IMG/VR virus record: IMGVR_UViG_3300021197_000883
Location: 1-24,780 of that record
Reading direction: 5' to 3' (one strand)
Length of the DNA: 24,780 nt
Origin: a virus
Both the position numbers and the translations under genes were made by a program. Shown piece after piece: positions 5,524 to 11,939 of the stretch (positions are counted from its first letter, which is position 1; every line of letters starts with the position of its first letter). A model generated the notes under the pieces. That model ran no database searches. It worked only from the letters and a program-made list of their open reading frames with translations, and was not told where the DNA came from.

Positions 5524-5871
5524 ATGAAAATGACATGCCCACATTGTAAGAAACCGTATGAGGTGAGCGTAACAATAAAACCACCAACTAAAGAGGAGTT
5601 GATTGAGTTTGAAATATTTAGAGATAATTACAAAGGTAAAAAGCGTGGCTTGATCACCGAAATGAACAACTTTGTAAAAAAACATACTGACTGGCGAGAA
5701 GTTCTTATGACACTCAACAGACTGTACATAGACTTTGGTACGGAATCAAAATACATTCCACATTTCCAGACCTTTATTAATCAAAGGCAATGGGAAATGT
5801 TTGACATTAAATCACAAAGAAAGACTAAGCCATATGTAAAAGAATTTAATTGGAGGAAAGACAATGAATAG
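5524..5871 (+). CDS. Putative replication initiator / helicase-loader subunit
   Basis: The 115-aa protein starts with a CPHC knuckle (C5, C8) without a second cysteine pair, then a helical middle. Its C-terminal signature YIPHFQTFINQRQWE (77-91) strongly recalls the IPHPSTWLNQERWE motif at the end of many phage replisome organisers that bring DnaB to the origin. AGGAG precedes the ATG. The helicase gene lies two genes downstream, supporting a loader role. It lacks its own clear DNA-recognition domain, which the upstream 108-aa protein might supply. The motif is confident; the biochemical role is inferred. Confidence 0.6.
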   Translation: MKMTCPHCKKPYEVSVTIKPPTKEELIEFEIFRDNYKGKKRGLITEMNNFVKKHTDWREVLMTLNRLYIDFGTESKYIPHFQTFINQRQWEMFDIKSQRKTKPYVKEFNWRKDNE

Positions 5872-6289
5872 ATTTGCAATTAAAAAATTAAACAGACATA
5901 CAAGAGCAGGTTTAAACGGTAAGCGTATTGTTTGTAAATGTAATGCACCAATACGGGTTTTTCACTTTTCTTGGACTGCTATTAGATGTGTTGATTGTGG
6001 TCAAGATATACAAAAAGAAGATTGGACAATCGGTTTAACAGAAAAACAAAAGTATATTAATGTTTGGGAGGGCCGTCCTGGATTTAAAAAAAGAGTTAAA
6101 AGAATTAACACAAGCCTAGTTGATGTAATGGACATTGACATTAATACAAGTGACTACCCAGATTTCTGCGATAGTTTTATAACTGAGGCAGTTTGGCATG
6201 ATGGCACATTATTAGTTGATGAAGAACTAGAAGAACTAAATGATGATGGTGATTATTTATATGCCCAAATTGAAAATCATTTATATTAG
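5864..6289 (+). CDS. Zinc-ribbon protein with acidic phage C-terminal module
   Basis: The 141-aa protein combines two parts. The N-terminal region holds CKC (24-26) and CVDCG (about 47-51), a probable zinc ribbon. The C-terminal region from about 95, containing DYPDFCDSFI and EELEELNDD, resembles a short acidic module found as a stand-alone protein in many tailed phages. TGGAGGAAAG is an excellent ribosome binding site, and it also matches 9 bases of complementarity to the RNA loop near 9257. The gene overlaps its upstream neighbour by 8 bases. The combined architecture is unusual. No activity can be named. Confidence 0.6.
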   Translation: MNRFAIKKLNRHTRAGLNGKRIVCKCNAPIRVFHFSWTAIRCVDCGQDIQKEDWTIGLTEKQKYINVWEGRPGFKKRVKRINTSLVDVMDIDINTSDYPDFCDSFITEAVWHDGTLLVDEELEELNDDGDYLYAQIENHLY

Positions 6290-6297
6290 GAGGTTTT

Positions 6298-6510
6298 ATG
6301 TCAATACAATATTTTGGAACCAAGATGCAAATGCATCAACAAAGAGTTGAACATATGAAAGAAGTATCAATTAAACCTAGAGGAGTTAGTATGAGATATA
6401 TAAAAAGATTTCTAATTTATGCATCATTTTTATCAACAATAGTATCAGCCAGTTGTTTGATCTATATAGTTCAATGGCTAGAGGCACTCAGAAAAGGATG
6501 GTTGGTATGA
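6298..6510 (+). CDS. Small membrane protein with two possible starts
   Basis: The 70-aa form starts after AGGAGG at 6290-6295. An in-frame ATG at 6391 has its own AGAGGAG and would give a 39-aa form starting MRYIKRFLIY. Both share one hydrophobic segment (about residues 37-60). The long form adds a 31-residue charged N-terminus rich in Gln, His and Lys. The stop TGA overlaps the helicase start as ATGA. Dual starts on a small membrane protein recall holin/antiholin pairs, but the position beside replication genes argues for caution. It might instead be a replication membrane anchor. Confidence 0.6.
   Translation: MSIQYFGTKMQMHQQRVEHMKEVSIKPRGVSMRYIKRFLIYASFLSTIVSASCLIYIVQWLEALRKGWLV
6379..6393 (+). 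promoter_or_regulatory. Internal ribosome binding site and second start
   Basis: AGAGGAG (6379-6385) precedes an in-frame ATG (6391-6393) inside the small membrane-protein gene. The strength equals that of neighbouring genes, so a shorter isoform beginning directly before the membrane segment is likely. Confidence 0.45.
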
Positions 6511-7787
6511 TGTTTAATTCTTTAGATTCAGAAAAGGCAGTCATCGGTGGATTATTAATTGAGCCATGTTTTGACAGGGTGGTGTCAACTCGATTAACAA
6601 ATGAAGATTTTAGTAACAATAGACTAGGGTACATTTTTACATCTATGTTAGAAATGTTTAGGAAAAAAAAACCAATAGATATTGTTACAGTTCGAGATTA
6701 CATTGATAAAGATAAATTAAATAAAAATTTATCATTTCCTGTTACCTTTGAAGACTTAGCTCTAATAGCTGAAAATTCTTCTGGTGTAGAAAATATTGAA
6801 ACATACTCTAAACACATTAGAGAATGCCGCATTAAGAACGCAATAGAAGATCTCAAAAAAGATATTAAATACGACAACTATCAAAATACTGTATCGCAAA
6901 TACAGAATTATGAATTAGAGTTGGAAGATAAAGATGAAAGCCATGTTAAGGCAATAGTCGGTAAGACAGTTGATTACATGCAAAGTTTAACAACAGGTGG
7001 TGTTGGATTACCTAGTGGTTTTAAATCTTTAGATGCGTTAATAACTGGGTTTCGTCCAGAAACATTGACAGTACTAGCTGGAAGACCTAGTATGGGCAAG
7101 TCAACACTAGCACTTAACATAGCTGACGCAGTATCCAGGACCAACAATGTTTTGTTTTACTCACTTGAGATGAGCCAGATACAATTAATGCTTAAAATAG
7201 CATCTTCACATTCTAATATTCATTTGTCCAAAATTACTAATAACAACATGTCCGATAGTGAGTCTGAGGTTTTTTATAAAGCAATGGCTAAAGTAGGGAA
7301 CCAGAATATGACTATTGTTGATAAGTTTGGAATGTCAATACATGACATTACATCTAAGTCTAGACAGATCAATAGTGAAAACAAGCTAGACATGATAGTC
7401 ATTGACTACCTACAAATCATTAAATACGACAAAGGACGAGAGATCTCTGAGTTAGGTAATATAACAAGAGAACTTAAATATCTTTCTAAGGAACTAGGAA
7501 TACCTGTAATACTGCTTTCACAATTAAACAGAGCAGTTGAGCAGCGAGAGAACAAAAGGCCTTTTATGAGTGATTTAAGATCGTCTGGGGAGATTGAGCA
7601 AGATGCAGATTGTATTATTATGGTTTACAGGGATGAGTACTACTATCCAGAAGAGTCTGATGACAAAGGTTTAGCAGAACTAATAGTTACTAAAAACAGA
7701 ATGGGTGAGTTGGGTTTTGTTAAGACTCAATTCTTAGGTCAATACTCTAAATTTCAAGATGAAGAGGTAAATATATATGACAAGTAG
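6507..7787 (+). CDS. dnaB: Replicative DNA helicase, DnaB family
   Basis: The 426-aa protein is a hexameric 5'-3' replicative helicase. The N-terminal helical domain (about 3-105) carries the family's opening pattern (SEKAVIGGLL). The RecA-like domain has Walker A GRPSMGKST at 192-200, catalytic E221 after LFYS, Walker B MIVIDY at 296-301, LLSQLNR with sensor Q339, and SGEIEQDAD at 360-368 followed by the arginine-finger region. Length is close to the usual DnaB length. I start it at ATG 6507, which overlaps the previous stop and has AAGGA upstream, rather than at the earlier in-frame ATG at 6453. No primase domain is present, so host DnaG or an unseen gene would prime. Confidence 0.95.
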   Translation: MMFNSLDSEKAVIGGLLIEPCFDRVVSTRLTNEDFSNNRLGYIFTSMLEMFRKKKPIDIVTVRDYIDKDKLNKNLSFPVTFEDLALIAENSSGVENIETYSKHIRECRIKNAIEDLKKDIKYDNYQNTVSQIQNYELELEDKDESHVKAIVGKTVDYMQSLTTGGVGLPSGFKSLDALITGFRPETLTVLAGRPSMGKSTLALNIADAVSRTNNVLFYSLEMSQIQLMLKIASSHSNIHLSKITNNNMSDSESEVFYKAMAKVGNQNMTIVDKFGMSIHDITSKSRQINSENKLDMIVIDYLQIIKYDKGREISELGNITRELKYLSKELGIPVILLSQLNRAVEQRENKRPFMSDLRSSGEIEQDADCIIMVYRDEYYYPEESDDKGLAELIVTKNRMGELGFVKTQFLGQYSKFQDEEVNIYDK

Positions 7788-8145
7788 AATGAAACAACAA
7801 GATGGCAAACCATTGGAAGATTGGGTAAAGCATTACGAACTTACTTTAACAAGGCTTGGTGATGATTGGAGTCCTTTAACAAAAAATGATAGTCGGTATG
7901 AAGTTATAAATTTAGCAAGTGTATGGAAATATTTTCGCAATCAAGAACATAATAGAAGTAGACACATTGAAACAGGTACTGTTGAAGTTGAGTTTCATGA
8001 TGATAGTTGGGATGATAAATTTAATGACAAAAAAATACACAAGTTGTTACATGATAAAAAACTGTACGCAATGGAACTCTTGTTACAAGAATATTTGAAT
8101 CGATTTATAATTGAAATAAATGAATGGGAAGATGATGATGAATAA
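7777..8145 (+). CDS. Hypothetical 122-aa protein
   Basis: The ATG lies within the last codons of the helicase gene and follows GAAGAGG at good distance. The protein is hydrophilic, rich in Asp, Lys and His, with a predicted helical C-terminal third ending NEWEDDDE. Residues 15-27 (DWVKHYELTLTRL) look helical. No family is recognised. Overlap on both sides places it in the replication operon; a helicase accessory function is possible but not shown. Confidence 0.6.
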   Translation: MTSRMKQQDGKPLEDWVKHYELTLTRLGDDWSPLTKNDSRYEVINLASVWKYFRNQEHNRSRHIETGTVEVEFHDDSWDDKFNDKKIHKLLHDKKLYAMELLLQEYLNRFIIEINEWEDDDE

Positions 8146-9019
8146 AAACTCACTATATTATATTAATGAGCCTACCTGTATTAGTTTTTCTGGAGGACGA
8201 ACTTCTGCATATATGCTACATAAGATATTAGAGGCACATGATGGTGATCTTCCAGAGTTTGCTAAGATTACTTTTGCTAATACAGGCAAAGAAATGCCTC
8301 AGACTTTAGACTTTGTTAGAGATGTAGGTGTTAACTGGGGTGTTGATATTGTCTGGCTTGAAAGATATGCTAGAAAATCCAGGGATGATGAAAAAAACAA
8401 GTATGCCTATGACACTAAAGTTGTTACTTATGAAACTGCTAGTCGTAATGGGGAGCCTTTTGCAGCACTTATTAAAGTTAAAAGATATGCACCAAATCCT
8501 GTTGCTAGATTCTGTACTGCTGATTTAAAGATTAGGGCTATTAAGGAATACCTAGTTGATCAATGTGGTTTTGAAACACCTTATACTTCTTTCATTGGCA
8601 TCAGAGGTGATGAAGTAAGAAGGGCTGTAAAAATGAATGGCACTATAGAAAGTGGTCAAGAAAGATATTTACCTTTGTATCTAGAGGGTGTTACTGCTAA
8701 AGATGTGGGTAAATTTTGGGATCAGAATAATTTTGATCTAGAATTACCAAACAATAATGGAGTTACAGATTGGGGTAATTGTGACTTGTGTTTTTTAAAA
8801 GGGCATAAAAAGAAGCAAAGTATAATACGGGCTAGACCAGAACTTGCTGATTGGTGGATTCAGCAAGAAGAATCTTTATCTAAGGAAGTTGGTAAGGCTG
8901 CATTCTTTAGATCTGATCAACCAAGCTATAAAGTAATGCAAACTATAGCTTTAGAGCAAACTAGTATCTTTGATGATATTTTTGATGACGAAACCATACC
9001 TTGTTTTTGTGGAGATTAA
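8135..9019 (+). CDS. PAPS reductase-like PP-loop protein
   Basis: The 294-aa protein belongs to the phosphoadenosine-phosphosulfate reductase / PP-loop ATP pyrophosphatase superfamily. The signature SGGRTS (19-24) binds the ATP or PAPS phosphates. Downstream are RFCT with C127, GIRGDE (155-160), CDLC (C216, C219), and a terminal CFC pair (C290, C292) suitable for an iron-sulfur cluster or thiol chemistry. Related phage proteins are widespread; proven relatives act in sulfate reduction, tRNA thiolation and, as DndC, DNA phosphorothioation. Other Dnd genes were not seen. Several ATGs in a row (8132, 8135, 8138) follow GGGA; 8135 is a compromise. The substrate here is unknown. Confidence 0.85.
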   Translation: MMNKNSLYYINEPTCISFSGGRTSAYMLHKILEAHDGDLPEFAKITFANTGKEMPQTLDFVRDVGVNWGVDIVWLERYARKSRDDEKNKYAYDTKVVTYETASRNGEPFAALIKVKRYAPNPVARFCTADLKIRAIKEYLVDQCGFETPYTSFIGIRGDEVRRAVKMNGTIESGQERYLPLYLEGVTAKDVGKFWDQNNFDLELPNNNGVTDWGNCDLCFLKGHKKKQSIIRARPELADWWIQQEESLSKEVGKAAFFRSDQPSYKVMQTIALEQTSIFDDIFDDETIPCFCGD

Positions 9020-9021
9020 TG

Positions 9022-9171
9022 ATGAAATTTAGCTTAAAATTTATATTTATATTGTTTATAATTGGGTTATTGACTGCATGTAATACGACACAAGAACAAC
9101 TACAATGTCATCCTATAGAAGTCAATGAGTGTATTGGTTGGTTGGGCGATAAGCCTATCATGTTAGAATAA
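9022..9171 (+). CDS. Small 49-aa lipoprotein
   Basis: This short gene, read directly from the sequence, starts after GGAG with a 7-base gap. It has a basic-then-hydrophobic signal segment (residues 2-17) ending in the lipobox LTAC with C20 as the lipidated residue. The mature 30 residues contain two more cysteines (CHPIEVNEC) that could form a disulfide, then GWLGDKP. It overlaps no other gene and follows the PAPS-reductase-like stop by two bases. Small phage lipoproteins can block superinfection or act as spanins; neither is shown here. Confidence 0.65.
   Translation: MKFSLKFIFILFIIGLLTACNTTQEQLQCHPIEVNECIGWLGDKPIMLE
9142..9169 (+). promoter_or_regulatory. Weak promoter candidate for the structured RNA
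   Basis: TAGAAT (9164-9169, five of six matches) with TTGGGC (9142-9147, three of six) and a 16-bp spacer would start transcription near 9175, exactly at the base of the outer stem of the RNA element. The overlap with the lipoprotein gene and the weak -35 keep confidence low. Confidence 0.3.
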
Positions 9172-9173
9172 CA

Positions 9174-9305
9174 GTTATAAGAAATTAGGGTACTCTAATG
9201 TTTATATGCCCGAGGGCATGGCATTACATATTAAGTGCTTACAACTTAGGTTTTTTCCTCCATAATTTTTCCTAAGTCTTAATCAGTACCCTAATCTGTT
9301 ATAAC
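9174..9305 (+). ncRNA. Three-way-junction structured RNA element
   Basis: Three stems fold the whole 132-base stretch. P1 pairs 9174-9194 with 9285-9305 (19 of 21 positions). P2 pairs TAATG (9196-9200) with CATTA (9222-9226) and inside it ATGCC (9206-9210) with GGCAT (9215-9219). P3 pairs ATTAAG (9230-9235) with CTTAAT (9278-9283) and ACTTAGG (9244-9250) with CCTAAGT (9271-9277) across an 8-base bulge. Junction strands are only 1, 3 and 1 bases. The P3 loop shows TTCCTCCATAA, containing the anti-Shine-Dalgarno core CCTCC. It lies between two small genes. No T-run follows P1, so it may be processed from the operon RNA. Strand is assumed plus; the class is not recognised. Confidence 0.6.
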
Positions 9306-9319
9306 AAGGGGAGAGAAGT

Positions 9320-9427
9320 ATGGAAAAGGTAATGGAAGTAGTAAACACAATCTTAAAAAATAGATCCTTAACAATTTTCTTAGGTGTGTGTGTCGTAGCT
9401 TTATTCTTTGGATGGGTTGGTGGATAA
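9320..9427 (+). CDS. 35-aa single-pass membrane peptide
   Basis: This short gene, read directly from the sequence, has GGGGAGAG just before its ATG. The peptide has a charged amphipathic start (MEKVMEVVN), then a hydrophobic segment (about 17-33) ending FGWVGG. It overlaps the next gene. It comes directly after the structured RNA, which could control it. A small membrane peptide is supported by initiation signals and hydrophobicity; its role is unknown. Confidence 0.5.
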   Translation: MEKVMEVVNTILKNRSLTIFLGVCVVALFFGWVGG

Positions 9428-9662
9428 CATAAACGACAATATTAAAAACCCCTCACACTATACTCAAGGCAAGATAGAGGCTAAGACATTTATTGTTGAC
9501 CAAGATATGACATGGGCAGTTGGTAACGCAGTCAAGTATCTTGTTAGATATAGATGGAAACATAAAGGTGAGGGGCAAATTCATGATTTACGGAAGAGCA
9601 TAGAAAACATTCAAATAGAAATTGATAAACTATTGGCTCTAGATAGAGATGGCAAGGTATAG
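9408..9662 (+). CDS. DUF3310 family protein
   Basis: The protein (84 aa from a TTG at 9408) carries the DUF3310 pattern: NPSHYTQG near residue 14, AVGNAVKYLVRYRWKHKG at about 37-54, then DLRKSIENI. This family is common in phages of many hosts and is sometimes labelled a nucleotide kinase-like protein, without firm proof. The start is uncertain: TTG 9408, TTG 9417 and GTG 9420 are all in frame, and none has an ideal ribosome binding site, so coupling to the 35-aa gene that it overlaps is likely. It sits in the replication module beside RusA. Confidence 0.8.
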   Translation: MDGLVDNINDNIKNPSHYTQGKIEAKTFIVDQDMTWAVGNAVKYLVRYRWKHKGEGQIHDLRKSIENIQIEIDKLLALDRDGKV

Positions 9663-9837
9663 TACAAAAGCGAAACGATATCAAATATTAGATGAAATAA
9701 CTGATAATACAAAAGATGCTTTAGAATTAGCAAGAGAAGAAGACACTCCCAGAGATGTCGAAATTAGACTCTTACTGGCTTTAGTTGTAAGAGATCTAGA
9801 TGTCCTAAGAGGCGAAGAGTATGGGGAAAAAATATAA
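9649..9837 (+). CDS. Hypothetical 62-aa helical protein
   Basis: The ATG overlaps the end of the DUF3310 gene and the stop overlaps the RusA start. The protein starts with a basic stretch (RYSTKAKRYQ) and then is predicted almost fully helical and acidic, with Leu-rich spacing at about 40-55 suggesting a coiled coil or dimer. No family is recognised. Tight overlaps on both sides support it as a coupled gene. Confidence 0.6.
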   Translation: MARYSTKAKRYQILDEITDNTKDALELAREEDTPRDVEIRLLLALVVRDLDVLRGEEYGEKI

Positions 9838-10261
9838 GAGGATAGCGTTAAAATTTAACATTAATCCAGTTCCTGCAGCCAGACCAAGAGTTTCAAGATG
9901 GTCTACATACTACCCAAAAAAGTACACTCAATTTAAGAAAGACATGTTAGCACTAACAAGTGAGTTGGATGTTACTCCTATTGAAAACTTGGTTGCTATG
10001 GGTATGGTGTTTAATGTGAAAATGCCTACTGCCTGGACTAAGAAGAAAAAACTAGAACAAAACGGTCAGTATTGCGATAACAATGTAGACCTAGACAACT
10101 ATCAGAAAGCTATATTAGACTCTCTGAATGGTGTCTTATACTTAGATGATCGCCAAGTTGTTAAGATAATGACTGTCAAGAGATGGAGTGATACTCCAAA
10201 TATTAAAATAGAAATGATACCTACAGGAGAAGAATGGAAACACTTACCAGAGATGAACTAA
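9821..10261 (+). CDS. rusA: RusA-family Holliday junction resolvase
   Basis: The 146-aa protein matches the RusA endodeoxyribonucleases, which cut four-way junctions symmetrically as dimers. Seen are NPVPAARPRVS at 15-25 and YPKKYTQFKKDM at 31-42 near the N-terminus, the acidic core VDLDNYQKAILDSLNG (89-104) with D90 and D92, and LDDRQVV (108-114) supplying D109/D110, corresponding to the catalytic aspartates of E. coli RusA. Length fits the family. In this operon it would resolve junctions made by replication and by the annealing protein at 4144, and help branch-free packaging. Its 3' end overlaps the next gene by 28 bases. Confidence 0.9.
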   Translation: MGKKYKRIALKFNINPVPAARPRVSRWSTYYPKKYTQFKKDMLALTSELDVTPIENLVAMGMVFNVKMPTAWTKKKKLEQNGQYCDNNVDLDNYQKAILDSLNGVLYLDDRQVVKIMTVKRWSDTPNIKIEMIPTGEEWKHLPEMN

Positions 10262-10500
10262 TAGTAGAACTTGCGAAAGATTATGGCATTAGAGCAAAAG
10301 TATTGGGCCTTAAATTTGAAGAGGCTTATGCCAAGTATGTTAAGAGATGTAGTTTAAGAACATATGAAAATCTATTAGAACAATTTACTATTGGTAATTT
10401 ATCGGATCCTGTAAAAATTAAACCCAAACTAAGAAGTAATGAATACATTGTATCAGCACCAGCAGATGATGATTGTGAAGATGGTGTTTGTAAGTTATAG
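10234..10500 (+). CDS. Hypothetical 88-aa protein
   Basis: AGGAG precedes the ATG, which lies inside the end of rusA. The N-terminal half is helical (DELIVELAKDYGIRAKVLGL), and the C-terminus is acidic with two cysteines (DDDCEDGVCKL). No domain is recognised. It is followed by a promoter/operator region for the regulator gene, so it ends the main replication operon. Confidence 0.6.
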   Translation: METLTRDELIVELAKDYGIRAKVLGLKFEEAYAKYVKRCSLRTYENLLEQFTIGNLSDPVKIKPKLRSNEYIVSAPADDDCEDGVCKL

Positions 10501-10522
10501 CTTAACTTAGCTAATGTATAAT
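10491..10522 (+). promoter_or_regulatory. Promoter with overlapping dyad before the regulator gene
   Basis: A perfect TATAAT (10517-10522) lies 29 bases before the regulator start. An inverted repeat, TAAGTTA (10491-10497) and TAACTTA (10503-10509), covers the expected -35 region, and TTAGCTAA (10507-10514) is another palindrome. Ribbon-helix-helix proteins commonly bind such dyads at their own promoters, so autoregulation is likely. Confidence 0.45.
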
Positions 10523-10551
10523 AAGTGTATTACAATTTATAGGAAATCAAG

Positions 10552-10731
10552 ATGGCAAAAGGAAATGTGATACACCAAATAAATATAAAAGTTAACTCTA
10601 AGGATTTGGCTTTAATCGATGCTAAAGCAGATAGGCTTGGTATATCTAGATCAGCTATGATTAAGATCTTTGCTATTAATGGTGAACTGACTGTCCAGAT
10701 GGCCCAACAACTACAAAAGCCAGTTAGTTAA
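10552..10731 (+). CDS. Ribbon-helix-helix (CopG/Arc-like) regulator
   Basis: The 59-aa protein was read directly from the sequence. It has a beta-strand IHQINIKV (about 7-14), a first helix DLALIDAKADRLG (18-30), the turn ISRS (31-34) and a second helix SAMIKIFAINGEL (34-46), the order of a ribbon-helix-helix DNA-binding dimer. AGGAAA lies before the ATG. A promoter with a dyad is directly upstream. It is the last rightward gene, and its TAA overlaps the stop codon of the opposing late operon. It probably represses its own promoter and perhaps the early control region. Confidence 0.75.
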   Translation: MAKGNVIHQINIKVNSKDLALIDAKADRLGISRSAMIKIFAINGELTVQMAQQLQKPVS

Positions 10732-11237
10732 AGGCCCTTAAACATACCTTGGTTCATTAATGTTCCAAGGTTTATCTGATAGGGTTTACCTTCGCCTTCT
10801 CTTGTACCCCCCTGTTCATATGCAAACTTTCCTAAGTTGTTTAAAACCCCATTAGGATCTTTCATATTTGCATAATCATGAGTCCAATCATATGTGTCAG
10901 TAAGAACATATTCACCAATATCATTTTGTACAACATTAAATGATCCAAGTGTATTTCTAAGTTGTCCATAAGGTGTAGTTACATGATCCATTCCACCAAC
11001 AAAATTGCCGCCATATTTATTAACCATACTTTGGTCTTTTTTTAAGTCTATTTGTCCAGAACCCTCGTTAGCAACAATTTGCCCAAGTAAATCTAATGTA
11101 CTGGATGAAAAATCATCAGCACTTATAGATGTTCCACGAGTCATAATATTGTCAATGTATTTTCTGGGTGCTAATAACATACCCTCTAGTTTATCTACAG
11201 GATGATTGTCATATAATTTTCTAATAAAATCGTGCAT
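10728..11237 (-). CDS. Hypothetical virion-module protein, 169 aa
   Basis: This is the last gene of the leftward late operon. It converges on the regulator gene with the two stop codons overlapping. The sequence has a NTLGSFNVVQN segment (about 94-104) followed by VLTDTYDW (110-117), a pattern I associate with large phage virion proteins and secreted-domain ends, but no enzyme motif. Its ATG overlaps the upstream stop by one base. Position at the end of the internal-protein genes suggests a minor virion or assembly protein. Confidence 0.6.
   Translation of the reverse strand: MHDFIRKLYDNHPVDKLEGMLLAPRKYIDNIMTRGTSISADDFSSSTLDLLGQIVANEGSGQIDLKKDQSMVNKYGGNFVGGMDHVTTPYGQLRNTLGSFNVVQNDIGEYVLTDTYDWTHDYANMKDPNGVLNNLGKFAYEQGGTREGEGKPYQINLGTLMNQGMFKGL
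10746..10775 (+). terminator. Possible rightward terminator inside the converging gene
   Basis: ACCTTGG (10746-10752) pairs perfectly with CCAAGGT (10765-10771) around a 12-base loop, followed by only a short T-rich run. It lies 15 bases beyond the regulator stop, on DNA that codes for the end of the opposing gene. The weak tail makes it tentative. Confidence 0.3.
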
Positions 11238-11929
11238 TATAAGCTTATTCTTTTAGTTGGTTTTAAATCAACATATTCTTCTTTTTTAATTGGATCGTAT
11301 TCTTTAGTCTTTGGATTGTAAATAAGACTTGGCTCCTTAACCCACCCAGGCTTAGTTCCATATAACTTCATAGCTTCATCATAGCCCTTCTTAGTTTGCC
11401 AATGCTTGTCTTTCTCATTAACACTCCAGTTACCCCCTTCATCTTGTTGATAACCCTTCTTATCTTGTTTTTCTGGGGCCTTGTAACCTTTTAAACCCCT
11501 ACCTTCATTAGCAAGATCTTTAGCTACATCTTTACTAACTTCTTCTTTATGGTCTTCATCTTTCATAATAGAGCCATCTGGCATTTTGTGAGAGCCTTTA
11601 GGTATCTGTTTTTCTCTATTACTATCTGGATCAAGCATACCTTTTTCTTTATTACCTAATCCTTTTAACATCTTTTGAATTTCTTTTTTTATTAATTCTC
11701 CAATCTCAGCAGCCTCATGAACCTCATCATCAGTCATTTCTCTTTTTTCTTTGGGGCCTTCCATACTTTCGGGGATAGCCTCTAGAGCTAACATTCTTTC
11801 AGAGATTGGTATAGGTGTACCATCAACAGTAAATTCTTGTTCGTCAACCCACTCTATCTCAGAGTCTGGCATTTTTTTTGTTAGCATTCCAGATAACAAT
11901 CTTTTAATTTTTGGATCTAATTTTGCCAT
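11237..11929 (-). CDS. Highly charged hypothetical virion-module protein, 230 aa
   Basis: The protein is dominated by Lys, Glu, Asp and Gly with few hydrophobic residues after about residue 60, so it is probably largely disordered. An acidic helical part covers about 60-95 and a GKPYD-like, Tyr/Lys-rich end closes it (TKEYDPIKKEEYVDL). Such low-complexity, charged proteins in internal-protein clusters may act in scaffolding or be ejected with DNA. It overlaps its downstream neighbour by one base. No family is recognised, so the role is open. Confidence 0.6.
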   Translation of the reverse strand: MAKLDPKIKRLLSGMLTKKMPDSEIEWVDEQEFTVDGTPIPISERMLALEAIPESMEGPKEKREMTDDEVHEAAEIGELIKKEIQKMLKGLGNKEKGMLDPDSNREKQIPKGSHKMPDGSIMKDEDHKEEVSKDVAKDLANEGRGLKGYKAPEKQDKKGYQQDEGGNWSVNEKDKHWQTKKGYDEAMKLYGTKPGWVKEPSLIYNPKTKEYDPIKKEEYVDLKPTKRISL

Positions 11930-11939
11930 AGTATTTCCT

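Noticed and set aside
8328-8528. 66-aa frame inside the PAPS-reductase-like gene
   Set aside because: It is an out-of-frame shadow with skewed composition (Leu/Met rich) and no ribosome binding site.
9174-9305. Miniature transposable element with 21-bp terminal inverted repeats
   Set aside because: There is no flanking target-site duplication that I can see and no second copy in the window, and the interior itself pairs into two stems, which fits an RNA better.
9174-9305. Self-cleaving ribozyme
   Set aside because: The hammerhead core sequence was not found in the junction strands, which are too short, and no other ribozyme class is matched.
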